From Alphaproteobacteria bacterium (GTDB taxonomy: Bacteria; Pseudomonadota; Alphaproteobacteria; Sphingomonadales; Sphingomonadaceae), in contig JAFANP010000033.1 in the NCBI GenBank assembly GCA_019232625.1, positions 98,653 through 162,652 on the forward strand: a stretch of DNA of 64,000 bases, read 5' to 3'. How positions within the stretch are numbered: position 1 is the first letter of the stretch; every line of letters starts with the position of its first letter. The notes below the pieces were generated by a model that searched no databases, was not told the origin of the DNA, and saw only the letters and a program-made list of their open reading frames with translations. The position numbers and the translations under genes were made by a program. This document shows positions 50,444 to 62,851 of the stretch, in pieces.

Positions 50444-50854
50444 ATGGCTCCGCCGCGTGTGAATCTCGGCTACGTCATCCTCTACGTGGAGGATGTCGCC
50501 GCCGCCCTCGCCTTCTACGAGCGCGCCTTCGGCCTCGAGCGCCGCTTCTTCCACGATGAGGCCGGCAAGGCCTATGGCGAGCTCGAGACGGGCGGCACAC
50601 GCCTCGCTTTCGTCAACCACGCCCTCGCGGAGGAGAGCCTCGGCCGTCCCTTCTCTCGCGCGCAACCGGGCGAGCCGCCCCAGGCGGTCGAGGTCGGGCT
50701 CATCGCCGACGACGTTCCCGCAGCCTTCGCGCGCGCCGTCGACGCCGGCGCGGTCGCCCTCAAGGAACCCGCGACGAAGCCCTGGGGGCAGACCGTCTCC
50801 TATCTGCGCGATCCGGACGGCCATCTCATCGAGCTCTGCACACCGATGCCCTGA
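50444..50854 (+). CDS. VOC family protein (glyoxalase-like)
   Basis: 136 residues; AAGGGAGAAG precedes the ATG. Two beta-alpha-beta-beta-beta modules: VILYVEDVAAALAFYERAFG and VSYLRDPDGHLIELCTPMP. The family acid residue (Glu in IELC) is present. Small single-domain VOC proteins are often glyoxalases, fosfomycin/bleomycin resistance-type binders or isomerases. Divergent from the DUF2141 gene with a 230-bp spacer in which I see no clear regulator site. No role can be assigned. Confidence 0.87.
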   Translation: MAPPRVNLGYVILYVEDVAAALAFYERAFGLERRFFHDEAGKAYGELETGGTRLAFVNHALAEESLGRPFSRAQPGEPPQAVEVGLIADDVPAAFARAVDAGAVALKEPATKPWGQTVSYLRDPDGHLIELCTPMP

Positions 50855-50989
50855 GGCGGCTGCTCCGGGCTGGCGCAACGCTCGCGACCCTGCCCGTCCC
50901 TTCGCGGGACAGCCCGATTCCGGCCCTTGCCACGGCGGCGAGGAGGGAGCGAAAGCGGCCTCGGGCGAAGGGGATCGAAGGAGACAGCC

Positions 50990-51637
50990 TTGAGCACCCG
51001 CCGCAACCGCCGCATCTGGATACCGCCCGCCATGCTGCTCACGGCGGCCTTGGGCGCCGCGCTTCTCCAGGCCGCTCCGGTCCGCCACCCGGAGGCGCTC
51101 GCCGGCACCCGTCCGTCCGCCGGCCCCACGATCACCGTTCGCCCGGTCCCGTCGGCGCCTTCGCGGCCCACCCGGCCCCAGCCGGTACGGGCTGGCACGA
51201 CCCTGGTCGATTTCCCGGTGCGCGCCGAGCTCTCCGTCCCGCGCTGGCTGCAGCCGGGAGAGTTCGCCTGGAACGATGAGGGAGCGCCGGTCGGAGAAAC
51301 GGTGATCGTCGTGAATCTGCGCGGCCGCGTCCTCTCCGTCTACAGGGCGGGGCACGAGATCGGCCGGTCCAGCATCGTCTGGGGCTCCGACGACAAGCCG
51401 ACGCCGCTCGGCGCCTTCAAGATCCTCGAGAAGGACGCGGATCACCGCTCGCGCACCTACAACAACGCGCCGATGCCGCACATGCTGAGGCTGACCGCGG
51501 ACGGGGTTGCGCTTCACGGCTCCGAGATGGCCGACGACATCGCCACCCACGGCTGCGTCGGGCTCCCGCGCGAGTTCGCCGCCCTTCTCTTCCGCGCCAC
51601 CCGGGTGGGCGACCGTGTGCTGATCCTGAAAGGCTGA
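50990..51637 (+). CDS. L,D-transpeptidase (YkuD family)
   Basis: 215 residues from TTG at 50990, selected because AAGGAGACAGCC lies directly before it; the frame extends upstream without a good site. A membrane anchor or signal helix (IPPAMLLTAALGAALLQAAP) is followed by a Pro-rich linker (about 40-75) and the YkuD domain: VIVVNLRGRVLSVYRAGHEIG, TPLGAFKILEKDADH, then HGSE and THGCVGLP with catalytic C189. These enzymes make 3-3 peptidoglycan cross-links or attach proteins in the periplasm. An independent gene by context. Confidence 0.9.
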   Translation: MSTRRNRRIWIPPAMLLTAALGAALLQAAPVRHPEALAGTRPSAGPTITVRPVPSAPSRPTRPQPVRAGTTLVDFPVRAELSVPRWLQPGEFAWNDEGAPVGETVIVVNLRGRVLSVYRAGHEIGRSSIVWGSDDKPTPLGAFKILEKDADHRSRTYNNAPMPHMLRLTADGVALHGSEMADDIATHGCVGLPREFAALLFRATRVGDRVLILKG

Positions 51638-51694
51638 CCGGCTTCAACCGCTGCTTAACCTTGGTCGGCTAGTGAGACCGGAAAGGAGCGCAGG

Positions 51695-51916
51695 TTGAAG
51701 CTGGTCATCCTCAAGAAAGGCGGTGAATCGGGGAGCGTCGCGATCAATCCCGAGCTGGTCACCCACGTGCGCGCCGCGCCGGGCGCCTTCACCGATATCT
51801 TCTTCGGCGACACGCGGGTTGCAGTGGAGGGAAGCTTCGTCGAGGTCGTCGCCAAGCTGACCGGCTCGTCGCTTCCAGCGGCGCCTGAATCGAAGAACTG
51901 GTTTCCGGCACGCTGA
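51695..51916 (+). CDS. Small conserved-looking protein, FlbD-like fold possible
   Basis: 73 residues from TTG, with GGAAAGGAGCGCAGG ahead of it. The pattern INPELVTHVRAAPGAFTD ... VAVEGSFVEVVAKL recalls the short beta-rich FlbD family (NPDLIE.VE..PDT ... V.ESVDEVI), but no flagellar genes are nearby. Also read as a general small domain of unknown function. It follows the L,D-transpeptidase by 57 bp and may belong to that transcript. Moderate confidence that it is translated, low for function. Confidence 0.6.
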   Translation: MKLVILKKGGESGSVAINPELVTHVRAAPGAFTDIFFGDTRVAVEGSFVEVVAKLTGSSLPAAPESKNWFPAR

Positions 51917-52075
51917 GCCCGCGCAGGCGGCGCGATCGAGAAGGGCTGGCGCGCCCCCTATGCCGCTCCCGCGCCGGCCTCTATATCGGCCGCTGCCGAT
52001 GTCCAGCTTCCGATCCTGTCCCGCCGCACGGAAAGCGACCTCTCCCCTCCGCGCGCGGCCGCGGGCGCTCGCCTC

Positions 52076-53296
52076 ATGCTGCTGACCCGCACCGACCGCT
52101 ACATCGCGCGGCTGGTCTTCGTGCCGCTGGTGGCGACGCTTACCCTGGCGGCGATGCTGCTGATCCTCGAGAAGATGCTGAAGCTTTTCAACATCGTCAT
52201 CGGCTATGGCGGGCCGGTCGGCGTCGTCTGGAAGATGCTCGCCAACCTCATTCCGGAATATCTCGGGCTCGGCATTCCGATCGGCCTTCTGCTCGGAACG
52301 CTGCTGGCCTTCCGCCGGCTGGCCCTGTCCTCGGAGCTCGACACCCTGCGCGGCGTCGGGCTCAGCTACACCCGGCTGCTGCGCGTGCCCTTCCTCTATG
52401 CGATCCTTTTGCTCGGCCTGAACCTCGCCATCGTCGGCTATCTGCAGCCCCGCTCCCGCTACAATTACGAGCACCTCCGCTTCGACCTCCGCTCGGGCGC
52501 GCTCGGCGCGTCGATCAAGGTCGGCGAGTTCACCAATCTGGGCAAGCGGATGACCTTGAGGGTCGAGCGCAGCGAGCGGCAGGGGCGCCTGCTCCACGGC
52601 GTGTTCGTGCGCGCCGAGACCCGTGACGGCAAGACGGTGATCGCCACCGCCGACCACGGCACCTTCCTCGCCACCGACGATCCGGGCACGCTCCTGCTGC
52701 GGCTCGCGAACGGCCGGCTGGTCCACAATGCGCCGACCTACAAGGCGCCGCGGGTGCTCGCCTTCAAGATCCAGGATCTGCCGGTGAACCTGCCGGCGAT
52801 CGAAGCCTTCCGCAGCCGCGGCGGCAGCTTCAAGAGCGAGGAGCTGACCCTGCCCGAGCTGCTCAAGCTGGGCGAGGCACGGCGGGTCGACCGCCAGACG
52901 CAGGCGGCGGCGCGGGCCAATTTCCACTTCCGACTGGTCGAGATCGTGATGATGCTGCTCATGCCGGTGCTGGCGGTGGCCCTTGCGGTCCCGCCGAAGC
53001 GGAGCACTTCGGGCCTCGGCATCTTCCTGTCGATCGTGATGGTGGTGACCTACCACAAGGTGAACCAATATGCCGAGCGGATGGGCGAACTGGGGCGGAT
53101 CGACCCGGTGATAGCCCTGTGGACCCCGTTCATCCTCTTCGCCGCCCTCATCGTCTGGATGTACTGGACGCTCGCCTACAAGCCCGGCGGGCAGCCGATC
53201 GGCGCGCTAGAGCGGGCTTTCTCGAAGGTCGCCAAGGCGCTTCGCCGGCTGCTCCGGCTCGGCCAGCGGCGCCAGGTCGCGACGGCCGCGCCATGA
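52076..53296 (+). CDS. lptF: LptF-type lipid transport permease
   Basis: 406 residues. LptF/LptG family: three N-terminal membrane helices (about 12-32, 60-90, 100-125, including IPEYLGLGIPIGLLLGTLLAF and SSELDTLRGVGLSYTRLL), a periplasmic jellyroll domain (about 130-265) and three C-terminal helices. LptF and LptG form the membrane part of the LptB2FG ABC transporter that extracts lipopolysaccharide from the inner membrane. LptG follows with ATGA overlap. Next to the sphingolipid genes, and in an order whose members often use glycosphingolipid instead of LPS, this pair may move glycosphingolipid. No ATPase gene (LptB) is in the window. Confidence 0.92.
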   Translation: MLLTRTDRYIARLVFVPLVATLTLAAMLLILEKMLKLFNIVIGYGGPVGVVWKMLANLIPEYLGLGIPIGLLLGTLLAFRRLALSSELDTLRGVGLSYTRLLRVPFLYAILLLGLNLAIVGYLQPRSRYNYEHLRFDLRSGALGASIKVGEFTNLGKRMTLRVERSERQGRLLHGVFVRAETRDGKTVIATADHGTFLATDDPGTLLLRLANGRLVHNAPTYKAPRVLAFKIQDLPVNLPAIEAFRSRGGSFKSEELTLPELLKLGEARRVDRQTQAAARANFHFRLVEIVMMLLMPVLAVALAVPPKRSTSGLGIFLSIVMVVTYHKVNQYAERMGELGRIDPVIALWTPFILFAALIVWMYWTLAYKPGGQPIGALERAFSKVAKALRRLLRLGQRRQVATAAP

Positions 53297-54390
53297 TCAA
53301 CGTCCAGTTCTTCCCCTCCCGGCGCATCGCCCTCTACATGGCGCGCATCTTCGTGCTGCGCTGCCTCGCCGTGCTGGCCGCGCTCGTCGTCATCCTCCAG
53401 ACCCTCGACCTTCTCGGCGAATCGGGAAAGATCCTGGCCTTTCCGGGCAATGGCGACTCCGAGCTGTGGCGCTACGTGTCGCTGCGCCTGCCGCAGCTCG
53501 TCTCGCGCTTCCTGCCCTTCGCGGTGCTGCTCGGGACGCTGATCACGCTGGCCGCGCTCAACCAGAACAGCGAGATCGTCAGCATGAAGGCGGCGGGCAT
53601 CTCCGCCCACCAGATCATCGCGCCGCTCATCCTCGCCAGCCTGTTCATCGCCGCCGCCAGCTTCGCGTTCAACGAGCGCTTCGTCACCCGCGCGAGCGAG
53701 ACGCTGAGCGGTTGGGAGGAGGTCAATTACGGCAAGGTCCCCCGCGACAGCGGCGTGAGGCCCAACGTCTGGGTGCGCTTCGGCGACGACCTCATCCTCG
53801 CCCGCGAGGTGCAGGCGGCCGGCGAGAGGACGGAGCTTCGCAACCTCACCCTCTACGACCGGGCCGGCGAGACGCTGAAGGCGGTGATCAGCGCCCGGCG
53901 CGCCGTCCGCACCGGCGACGGCTGGCGGCTGGAGGACGGCTCCGTCTTCGACGTCGACACCGGCCGCAGCGAGCGCTTCGCGACCCGCGCCTGGGGGCGG
54001 GGCCTGGATCCGGCCCAGTTCACCCTCGCCAAGGTCAATGCGGAGGAGGTGGACTTTTCCAGCCTTCGCAAGGCCGTGGCGGCGCTCAAGGCGGCGGGGA
54101 GGGACACGGCCGAGATCGAATCCGGCTATTGGCACAAGCTCTCCGGGCCGCTCTCGGTGGTGCTGATGCCCCTGCTCGCCGCGGTCGCCGCCTTCGGCCT
54201 CGCCCGCTCGGGACAGCTGTTCGTCCGAGCGGTGATCGGCATGGCGCTCGGCTTCGCCTATTTCGTGGCGGACAATTTCGCGCTCGCCATGGGCAGCTAC
54301 GGCGCCTATCCGCCGCTCGCCGCGGCCTGGGCGCCGTTCCTTCTCTTCCTCCTCATCGGCGAGACGGTGCTGATCCGGACCGAGGAGTGA
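53293..54390 (+). CDS. lptG: LptG-type lipid transport permease
   Basis: 365 residues; ATG overlaps the LptF stop. The start RIALYMARIFVLRCLAVLAALVVIL is a membrane helix with the LptG Y-x-x-R pattern; ALNQNSEIVSMKAAGISAHQI is the coupling segment that contacts the ATPase. A periplasmic jellyroll (about 140-260) and final helices (SGPLSVVLMPLLAAVAAFGL and onward) follow. Partner of LptF in the inner-membrane extraction complex. Its stop overlaps the flippase gene start by four bases, linking lipid extraction with flipping in one operon. Confidence 0.92.
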   Translation: MINVQFFPSRRIALYMARIFVLRCLAVLAALVVILQTLDLLGESGKILAFPGNGDSELWRYVSLRLPQLVSRFLPFAVLLGTLITLAALNQNSEIVSMKAAGISAHQIIAPLILASLFIAAASFAFNERFVTRASETLSGWEEVNYGKVPRDSGVRPNVWVRFGDDLILAREVQAAGERTELRNLTLYDRAGETLKAVISARRAVRTGDGWRLEDGSVFDVDTGRSERFATRAWGRGLDPAQFTLAKVNAEEVDFSSLRKAVAALKAAGRDTAEIESGYWHKLSGPLSVVLMPLLAAVAAFGLARSGQLFVRAVIGMALGFAYFVADNFALAMGSYGAYPPLAAAWAPFLLFLLIGETVLIRTEE

Positions 54391-55889
54391 GCGGGGACGC
54401 GGTAACCCGAAGCGAAGTGGCGAAGGGGGCGTGGCTGGTCGGCCTGTCCCGCGCGGCTTCGCTCATCGAGGCGGTCGCGCAGCCGCTCTTCATCTGGCTC
54501 TACGGCCTCGCCACCTATGGGCTTTATGTGGTGGTTTGGGGGGCCATAAACCTGGTCGAGAACCTAGTCGACCTGTCGCTGACAAGCGCGCTGCAGCGGA
54601 TCGTTCCGACCGAAAGCGACGAGGCCGCGCACGGCGCGGTCAAGGCCGCCCTGCTCGTCGCGATCCTCCCCTCCGCCGCGATCGCGCTCGCCGTCACCCT
54701 CAACGCCGGCTGGGTCTCCCACTTCGTCTCCGCCGCGCCGGAGGACCGCGCCACCCTCCCCCTCGCCGTCGGGCTGTTCGCCTGGGGCCTTCCGCTCTGG
54801 GCCTTCGTCGAGGTCGCCACCTCCGCCGCCCGGGCGCGGCGCGCCTTCGGCCCCGAGATCCGCCTCCGACTGTTCTGGGAGCAGATCGCCCGGATCCTCT
54901 TCGCCTGCGGCTTCTTCGTCGCGGGAGCGGGCAATCTCGGACTCGTCCTCGCCCACCTCGCCTCGCTGACCCTCACCGCCGGCCTCTGCCTCCCCCTCCT
55001 CGCCCGCTATTACGACCTGCCGCGGCTGGTCCGGGCAAGGGTCGGCGGCGCCGAGCTGAGGCTCCTCCTCCTCACCGGCCTCGCCATCCTCCCGGCCAAC
55101 GTGTCGCGCCGCCTGCTCGTCGACGCGCCCGCCCTCGTCATCAACCTGCTCCTCCCCGGACGGCAGGGGGCCGTCGCCGCCGGCCTGTTCGAGATCGCCC
55201 GCAAGATCGCCACCCTGCCGCTCTCCGTCCGCCAGGCCTTCCAATATGTGATGGCCCCCCTCGCCGCCCACCAGGCCCGGGCCGACCGCGCCGCGATCGC
55301 CCCGCTCTACCATTTCGCAAGCCGCTGCTCGACCGCCCTGGTCGTGCCGCTGGCCGGCCTCCTCGCCTTCGCCGGGGTCGACTTCCTCTCCCTCTACCGG
55401 CCCGAGGCCATGGCCGCCCTCCCCCTGCTCTACATCCTCGTCGCCGCCCGCGCGGCCGAGGCGATCGTCGGCCCGGCCACCCCCATCGTCGAGATGACCG
55501 GCCACCGCATCCTCCCGCTCGTCAACAGCCTCGCCGGCGTTGCGACCTGGCTCCTCCTCGCCTTCCTCCTCGTGCCGCGCTGGGGCCCGGCCGGAATGGC
55601 GGTCTCGGTCGGCGCCGCCACTTTGGTCATCGCCTATGCCGCGACGATCGAGCTTCAGGTCTCCGACGGCCTGACCCCGTTCGACCGCAAGCTCTTCCTC
55701 GGCCTCGCCGTCGCCCTCGCCGGAGTCGGCCTGATGTGGTGCGCCGCCCAGCTTCTCCGCGGCCCCGCCCGCTTCGCCGCCGAGCTCCTCCTCTGGGCGG
55801 CGGCGAGCTGGGCGGCGCTCCGCCTGGGCCTCACCCGGTCCGACCGCCAGGCCCTCGGCGGCCTCTCCCGGGTCTTGAGGCTGATATGA
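54387..55889 (+). CDS. MOP-superfamily lipid/oligosaccharide flippase
   Basis: 500 residues from GTG at 54387, after GAGGA and overlapping the lptG stop (GTGA). Twelve or more hydrophobic segments with the Wzx/MurJ-like pattern: AKGAWLVGLSRAASLIEAV at the start and an amphipathic central loop RKIATLPLSVRQAFQYVMAP. Flippases of this superfamily turn lipid-linked oligosaccharides or other lipids across the inner membrane. Coupled to LptF and LptG, it may flip a glycolipid that these then carry outward. It is distinct from MurJ in lacking the usual 14-helix arrangement; substrate unproven. Confidence 0.85.
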   Translation: MSGDAVTRSEVAKGAWLVGLSRAASLIEAVAQPLFIWLYGLATYGLYVVVWGAINLVENLVDLSLTSALQRIVPTESDEAAHGAVKAALLVAILPSAAIALAVTLNAGWVSHFVSAAPEDRATLPLAVGLFAWGLPLWAFVEVATSAARARRAFGPEIRLRLFWEQIARILFACGFFVAGAGNLGLVLAHLASLTLTAGLCLPLLARYYDLPRLVRARVGGAELRLLLLTGLAILPANVSRRLLVDAPALVINLLLPGRQGAVAAGLFEIARKIATLPLSVRQAFQYVMAPLAAHQARADRAAIAPLYHFASRCSTALVVPLAGLLAFAGVDFLSLYRPEAMAALPLLYILVAARAAEAIVGPATPIVEMTGHRILPLVNSLAGVATWLLLAFLLVPRWGPAGMAVSVGAATLVIAYAATIELQVSDGLTPFDRKLFLGLAVALAGVGLMWCAAQLLRGPARFAAELLLWAAASWAALRLGLTRSDRQALGGLSRVLRLI

Positions 55890-55932
55890 TGCCGGGCTAC
55901 CACCGGGCTCGTCGGCAGTGGGAGGGATGAGC

Positions 55933-56622
55933 ATGACGACAGCCGCGCGGCGGCGGGCGGCCCTGGCCGGGGCCCTCGGCCTCATCCTTCTCGCCGCGGC
56001 GGCGCCGCCGACCCCGCCGGCTCCCCCGCGCCCTGCCGCCGACGACAGCGATCCGCTGGCCCTCCGCCGCTGGTACGAGCATGGCCGCTGCCTGGTGAAG
56101 CGCGAGGGCGCGCTCGCCGAGAAGCTCCTCCTCGCCCCTGCCGATTCAAGGGATTATCTGCGTGCCTTCATCGCTGCCGACAAGAAGGCGGTCTGCTTCG
56201 ACGACCAGTCCGCCCTCGCCCCGAAGCTTCATTCCAACGCGACTCGCGGAGCGATCATCGAGGCGCTGCTGCTGCGGGACTTCTCCGCCGTCGGCGCCCC
56301 GCGCGGTCGGCACGTCGCGCGGACCTTCCCCGACGGGCCGCCGCCTCCCGCCGGGCAGTTCGGAGCCGATCCGCGCTGGCGCGCCTTCCTGAAGCTGGCC
56401 GAGTGCGTGGTGCGGGCCGAGCCCGGCTCGAGCTTCGCGCTCTTCTCGACGCCGGTCGCAAGCCCTGAGGAGACGGCCGCCGTCCGCGCCCTCGTCCCCG
56501 CCATCGGCGACTGTCTGCCGCCGGGCCTGGAGGTGCCGATGCGGCCGTCGGTGCTGCGTTCCTATCTCGCCGAGGCGGCTTATCGCGTCTCGGCGGAGCG
56601 CCTCGCCGCCGCGACCCGGTGA
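55933..56622 (+). CDS. Secreted or periplasmic hypothetical protein
   Basis: 229 residues from ATG at 55933, six bases after GGAGGG; an earlier ATG (55927) is too close to that site. The signal peptide (ALAGALGLILLAAAAPP) is followed by a Pro-rich spacer and a domain with WYEHGRCLVKREG, AADKKAVCFDD, KLAECVVRAEP and LVPAIGDCLPPG. Four regularly placed Cys could form two disulphides. The CLVKRE...CVVRAEP pattern occurs in several uncharacterised sphingomonad proteins. Function unknown. Confidence 0.75.
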   Translation: MTTAARRRAALAGALGLILLAAAAPPTPPAPPRPAADDSDPLALRRWYEHGRCLVKREGALAEKLLLAPADSRDYLRAFIAADKKAVCFDDQSALAPKLHSNATRGAIIEALLLRDFSAVGAPRGRHVARTFPDGPPPPAGQFGADPRWRAFLKLAECVVRAEPGSSFALFSTPVASPEETAAVRALVPAIGDCLPPGLEVPMRPSVLRSYLAEAAYRVSAERLAAATR

Positions 56623-56750
56623 GGGTCGGCGCCCGAGGCTGGCCTGACGGCCCAAAAAGGGCCATATTGCGCATCCATGGCGGGGCCCCATATTCGAAGG
56701 CCCGCGCCTCCGCTCCGTCAAGCGGTTGAGAAAACCGAGGAAAATCGCAC

Positions 56751-57554
56751 GTGAAGATCGCCCACAGCCTCCGCCCGAGCTTCTGGCGCCGCGAGCATCA
56801 TCTCGACAGGATGACGCTGAGGGAGCTGGTCGTCGCCTATTTCCAATATCCGGCGATCCTCGCCTACATCGCCTGCGCTCTGGCCGCGATCGCCTTCTAC
56901 GCGGCGCGCCCGGCGCCGCTCGCGCCGACCCTCCTCGCCGTGTTCGTCGCGACCTTCATCTACCCGCTCGTCTGGTACGTGCTCCACCGCTGGGTTCTGC
57001 ACAGCCGCTGGATGTTCAAGGTGCCGCTGATGGCGTCGACCTGGAAGCGCATCCATTACGACCACCACCAGGACCCGAACCACCTCGAGGTTCTGTTCGG
57101 CGCCCTCCACACGACGCTTCCGACGATCGGCGCGGCGACGCTGCCGGTGGGCTGGGCGATCGGCAGCTTCTGGGCCGGGCCGGCGCATCCCCATGCGGCG
57201 TTCGGCGCGGCCATGGCGGCCTTCGCCACCGGCCTCCTCACCACCTGCTTCTACGAATTCTGCCACTGCATCCAGCACCTCGCCTACAAGCCCAAGAACA
57301 AGTGGCTTGCGGAGATGAAGCGCCAGCACATGGCGCACCATTTCCACGACGAGAACGGCAATTACGGCATCACCAGCTTCGTCTGGGACCGCCTGTTCGG
57401 CACCTATTACGACCGGCCGCAGCGCCCGACCAAGAGCCCGACCGTGTTCAACCTCGGCTACACGCCCGAGATGGCGGAGAAATATCCGCACGTGGCGCGC
57501 CTCTCCGGCGGAGTCGCCACCGGCCATCCGCGCCAGCGCGACAGGGCCGCCTGA
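56751..57554 (+). CDS. Fatty acid hydroxylase superfamily protein, candidate sphingolipid hydroxylase
   Basis: 267 residues; GTG start. The eight-histidine di-iron pattern is complete: HRWVLH (about 86-91), HYDHHQDPNH (about 103-112), CHCIQH, and HMAHHFHDENGNYG. Three to four membrane helices surround it (YPAILAYIACALAAIAFYAA; LLAVFVATFIYPLVWYVL; a Gly/Ala-rich pair near 130-165). The superfamily holds sterol desaturases, C4-sphingolipid hydroxylases and fatty acid 2-hydroxylases. With spt, ACP and lipid kinase genes nearby, hydroxylation of a ceramide chain is the best guess. It lacks an attached cytochrome b5. Confidence 0.88.
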   Translation: MKIAHSLRPSFWRREHHLDRMTLRELVVAYFQYPAILAYIACALAAIAFYAARPAPLAPTLLAVFVATFIYPLVWYVLHRWVLHSRWMFKVPLMASTWKRIHYDHHQDPNHLEVLFGALHTTLPTIGAATLPVGWAIGSFWAGPAHPHAAFGAAMAAFATGLLTTCFYEFCHCIQHLAYKPKNKWLAEMKRQHMAHHFHDENGNYGITSFVWDRLFGTYYDRPQRPTKSPTVFNLGYTPEMAEKYPHVARLSGGVATGHPRQRDRAA

Positions 57555-57593
57555 TCCCTCGGCTCTGGCCGGTCCCCACGGACCGGCCGCCGC

Positions 57594-58310
57594 TCAGCAG
57601 TCGAACGGCACGTAGAGCGTTGCGCCCTTGGGGCGGCGAAGGCATTTGACGTTGGAGGCGAACCCCGGCGGCACCGCGACTTGAGGGCCTGCCGGGAGAC
57701 CGGCGAACGCCGCCGGCAGCGGCACCGTCGAGGGGCGCAGCCGCATGTCGAAGGCGCCGGGATTGTGGTCCGCGAAATCGCTCCCCGCCTTCTCGGTGAT
57801 CGGAGAGCCGGGGGCCGCCTCGACGATGAACTCGCCGGCGTCGGTCACCCGCCCCGCAGCCACCTCGATGACTGGGCCCTCGGACCCGTAGCGCCGGGCG
57901 GGGGCCTCGTAATGGGTGTAGTTCTGGCTCACCGAGCAGCCGATCGTCCCCTCCGGCGGCGGCGAATCGCATTTCACCGCATAGCCGAGCAGCCGGTAGC
58001 GGCCGGGCGGAAGCGCATAGACCTTCGGGTTGGGATCGATCTGGTTCGAGCCGGCGATCGGCACGCCGGTCTTGCGATCGATCCTCCACAGGTCGTCCGG
58101 ACGGGACGGATCGCCTCCGTCGCGCACGAACCAGACGTGCAGGGTCGCCCATTGCTGCGTCTGCGCCTGCACCGAGAGGCGGACCGCGCCCTCGCCGGGC
58201 TTCAGCTCCCGGGCCGATGCGATGACTCGGCCGCCGCCCGCCCGCGCCGGAGCCGCGCCGAGGCCGCCGAGGGCCAGCGCCAAGGCGAGAAGACATGCGT
58301 ATCGGGCCAT
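57594..58310 (-). CDS. Secreted hypothetical protein
   Basis: 238 residues from ATG at 58310, preceded by AGGAGG. The signal peptide (YACLLALALALGGLGAAPARA) is cut near residue 24. The mature part has LHVWFVRDGGDPSRPDDLWRI, a PGRYRLLGYAVKC segment and a C-terminal VKCLRRPKGATLYVPFDC with paired Cys. It resembles a small beta-sandwich lipoprotein or envelope-associated domain. I do not recognise the family. Convergent with the hydroxylase gene, with a 40-bp gap. Confidence 0.78.
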   Translation of the reverse strand: MARYACLLALALALGGLGAAPARAGGGRVIASARELKPGEGAVRLSVQAQTQQWATLHVWFVRDGGDPSRPDDLWRIDRKTGVPIAGSNQIDPNPKVYALPPGRYRLLGYAVKCDSPPPEGTIGCSVSQNYTHYEAPARRYGSEGPVIEVAAGRVTDAGEFIVEAAPGSPITEKAGSDFADHNPGAFDMRLRPSTVPLPAAFAGLPAGPQVAVPPGFASNVKCLRRPKGATLYVPFDC

Positions 58311-58467
58311 GGGCGCCTCCTGTCGGCCGGGCCGGCCGAGAATAGCCGGACCGCCCGGCAAGTCATCCCTCGCCGAGGGCGCCGCCCGTCCATGCCGGGT
58401 CGTCAACATCGGGGGCCATGAGAGAGGATGGCCCCGTTCAGCACCCGCGCCAAGGACGGATTCATCG

Positions 58468-58740
58468 TCACGCCGCGGGGAAGTCCTCCGGCCCCAGCCG
58501 GACTATTCCATCCCACTCCCGGGTCCCGTCGGGCCCGACCGGATGCGCCTGATGTCCAAGATGCCATATGAAAGCGGCATGCGCGGCTGCCCCCGCATTC
58601 CGTTCGAGCCAGCGCCGGATGTCGGCGATCGTCGGCTGCTCGATGCCCGTCTCGCGCCTGACGAGCTCGGGCGTGGCCGTGAAGCGCATCTCGCCTGTTC
58701 CCAGGTCGCGCGAGATTACCGGTTCGAACGATCGTTCCAT
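58468..58740 (-). CDS. Small hypothetical protein
   Basis: 90 residues, start at ATG 58740 with AGGG upstream. A mix of polar and hydrophobic residues with a helical middle (QPTIADIRRWLERNAG) and several His and Trp (FIWHLGHQAHPVG). No signal peptide, domain or neighbour gives a clue. The short gap to the secreted protein gene (157 bp) on the same strand suggests either weak linkage or none. The coding call rests on an even residue mix unlike that of chance GC-rich frames. Confidence 0.5.
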   Translation of the reverse strand: MERSFEPVISRDLGTGEMRFTATPELVRRETGIEQPTIADIRRWLERNAGAAAHAAFIWHLGHQAHPVGPDGTREWDGIVRLGPEDFPAA

Positions 58741-59371
58741 GACGAGCCCTGTTGCGACTGCGCCTTGAGAGGCCGCGGCGTCCGCCCGTCAGTATACAGG
58801 AAACGCCCCGGATTGTTCAGTCATGGCGGCCTTTCACATCGGCGGGCTGCCAAAGGACGCCTCTCCGTTCGGGCTGAGCTTGTCGAAGCCCTCTCCTCCC
58901 TTTGGGTGGGAGAAGGATGGGGCTTCGACGGGCTCAGCCCGAACGGGGTTCGGCTTGAATGGGATGCGGGTGGCGGCGGTCTCGGGCTCTATCGGCGGCT
59001 TGGGCCGCGATTGGAGGGTTTCGGGCGCCGAGCCCCCTCACCCCGGCCCTCTCCCCCCTGGGGAGAGGGGGAGGTGGGTCGTCCTGGAAGACGGTGCAGG
59101 CCGGATCTGGTGGATTCCGTTCGGGCTGAGCTTGTCGAAGCCCCTTCCTTCCCTTGCGGCGGGAGAAGGATGGGGCTTCGACGGGCTCAGCCCGAACGGG
59201 GTTCGGCTTGAATGGGATGCGGGTGGCGGCGGTCTCGGGCTCCATCGGCGGCTCGGGCCGCGATTGGAGGGTTTCGGGCGCCGAGCCCCCTCACCCCGGC
59301 CCTCTCCCCGCTGGGGAGAGGGGGAAGGGGGGAGAGGGGACTTGCGCGGATTGGTGCTCCGGTCCGCGGGG
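58741..59371. other. Intergenic stretch of 630 bp filled mainly by repeats
   Basis: No gene found. From 58866 two copies of a 252-bp unit follow each other. The part before 58866 holds nothing recognised apart from the possible promoter region of the 90-residue protein. Long open frames crossing this region on either strand are mirror images of the repeat and of the amidohydrolase gene. Confidence 0.7.
58866..59340. repeat. Tandem duplication (252-bp period) of a compound palindromic element
   Basis: Unit 1 begins at 58866 and unit 2 at 59118. Each starts with GTTCGGGCTGAGCTTGTCGA, whose inverted counterpart TCGACGGGCTCAGCCCGAAC follows about 60 bases later. Each then carries a shared block of about 100 bases (ATGGGATGCGGGTGGCGGCG) and a CCCTCTCCCC/GGGGAGAGGG palindrome. 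The two units differ mainly around the inner loop and at the ends. This looks like a duplicated dispersed repeat, as seen in many sphingomonads. Confidence 0.85.
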
Positions 59372-62773
<3,402 letters not shown>

Positions 62774-62851
62774 GCATTACCTCCCTGTGCTTTTCCGGCG
62801 AGCCTTAGGAGGGAAAGCGGACGAGGTCATCACGGGAATCGCGCGGAAGCC

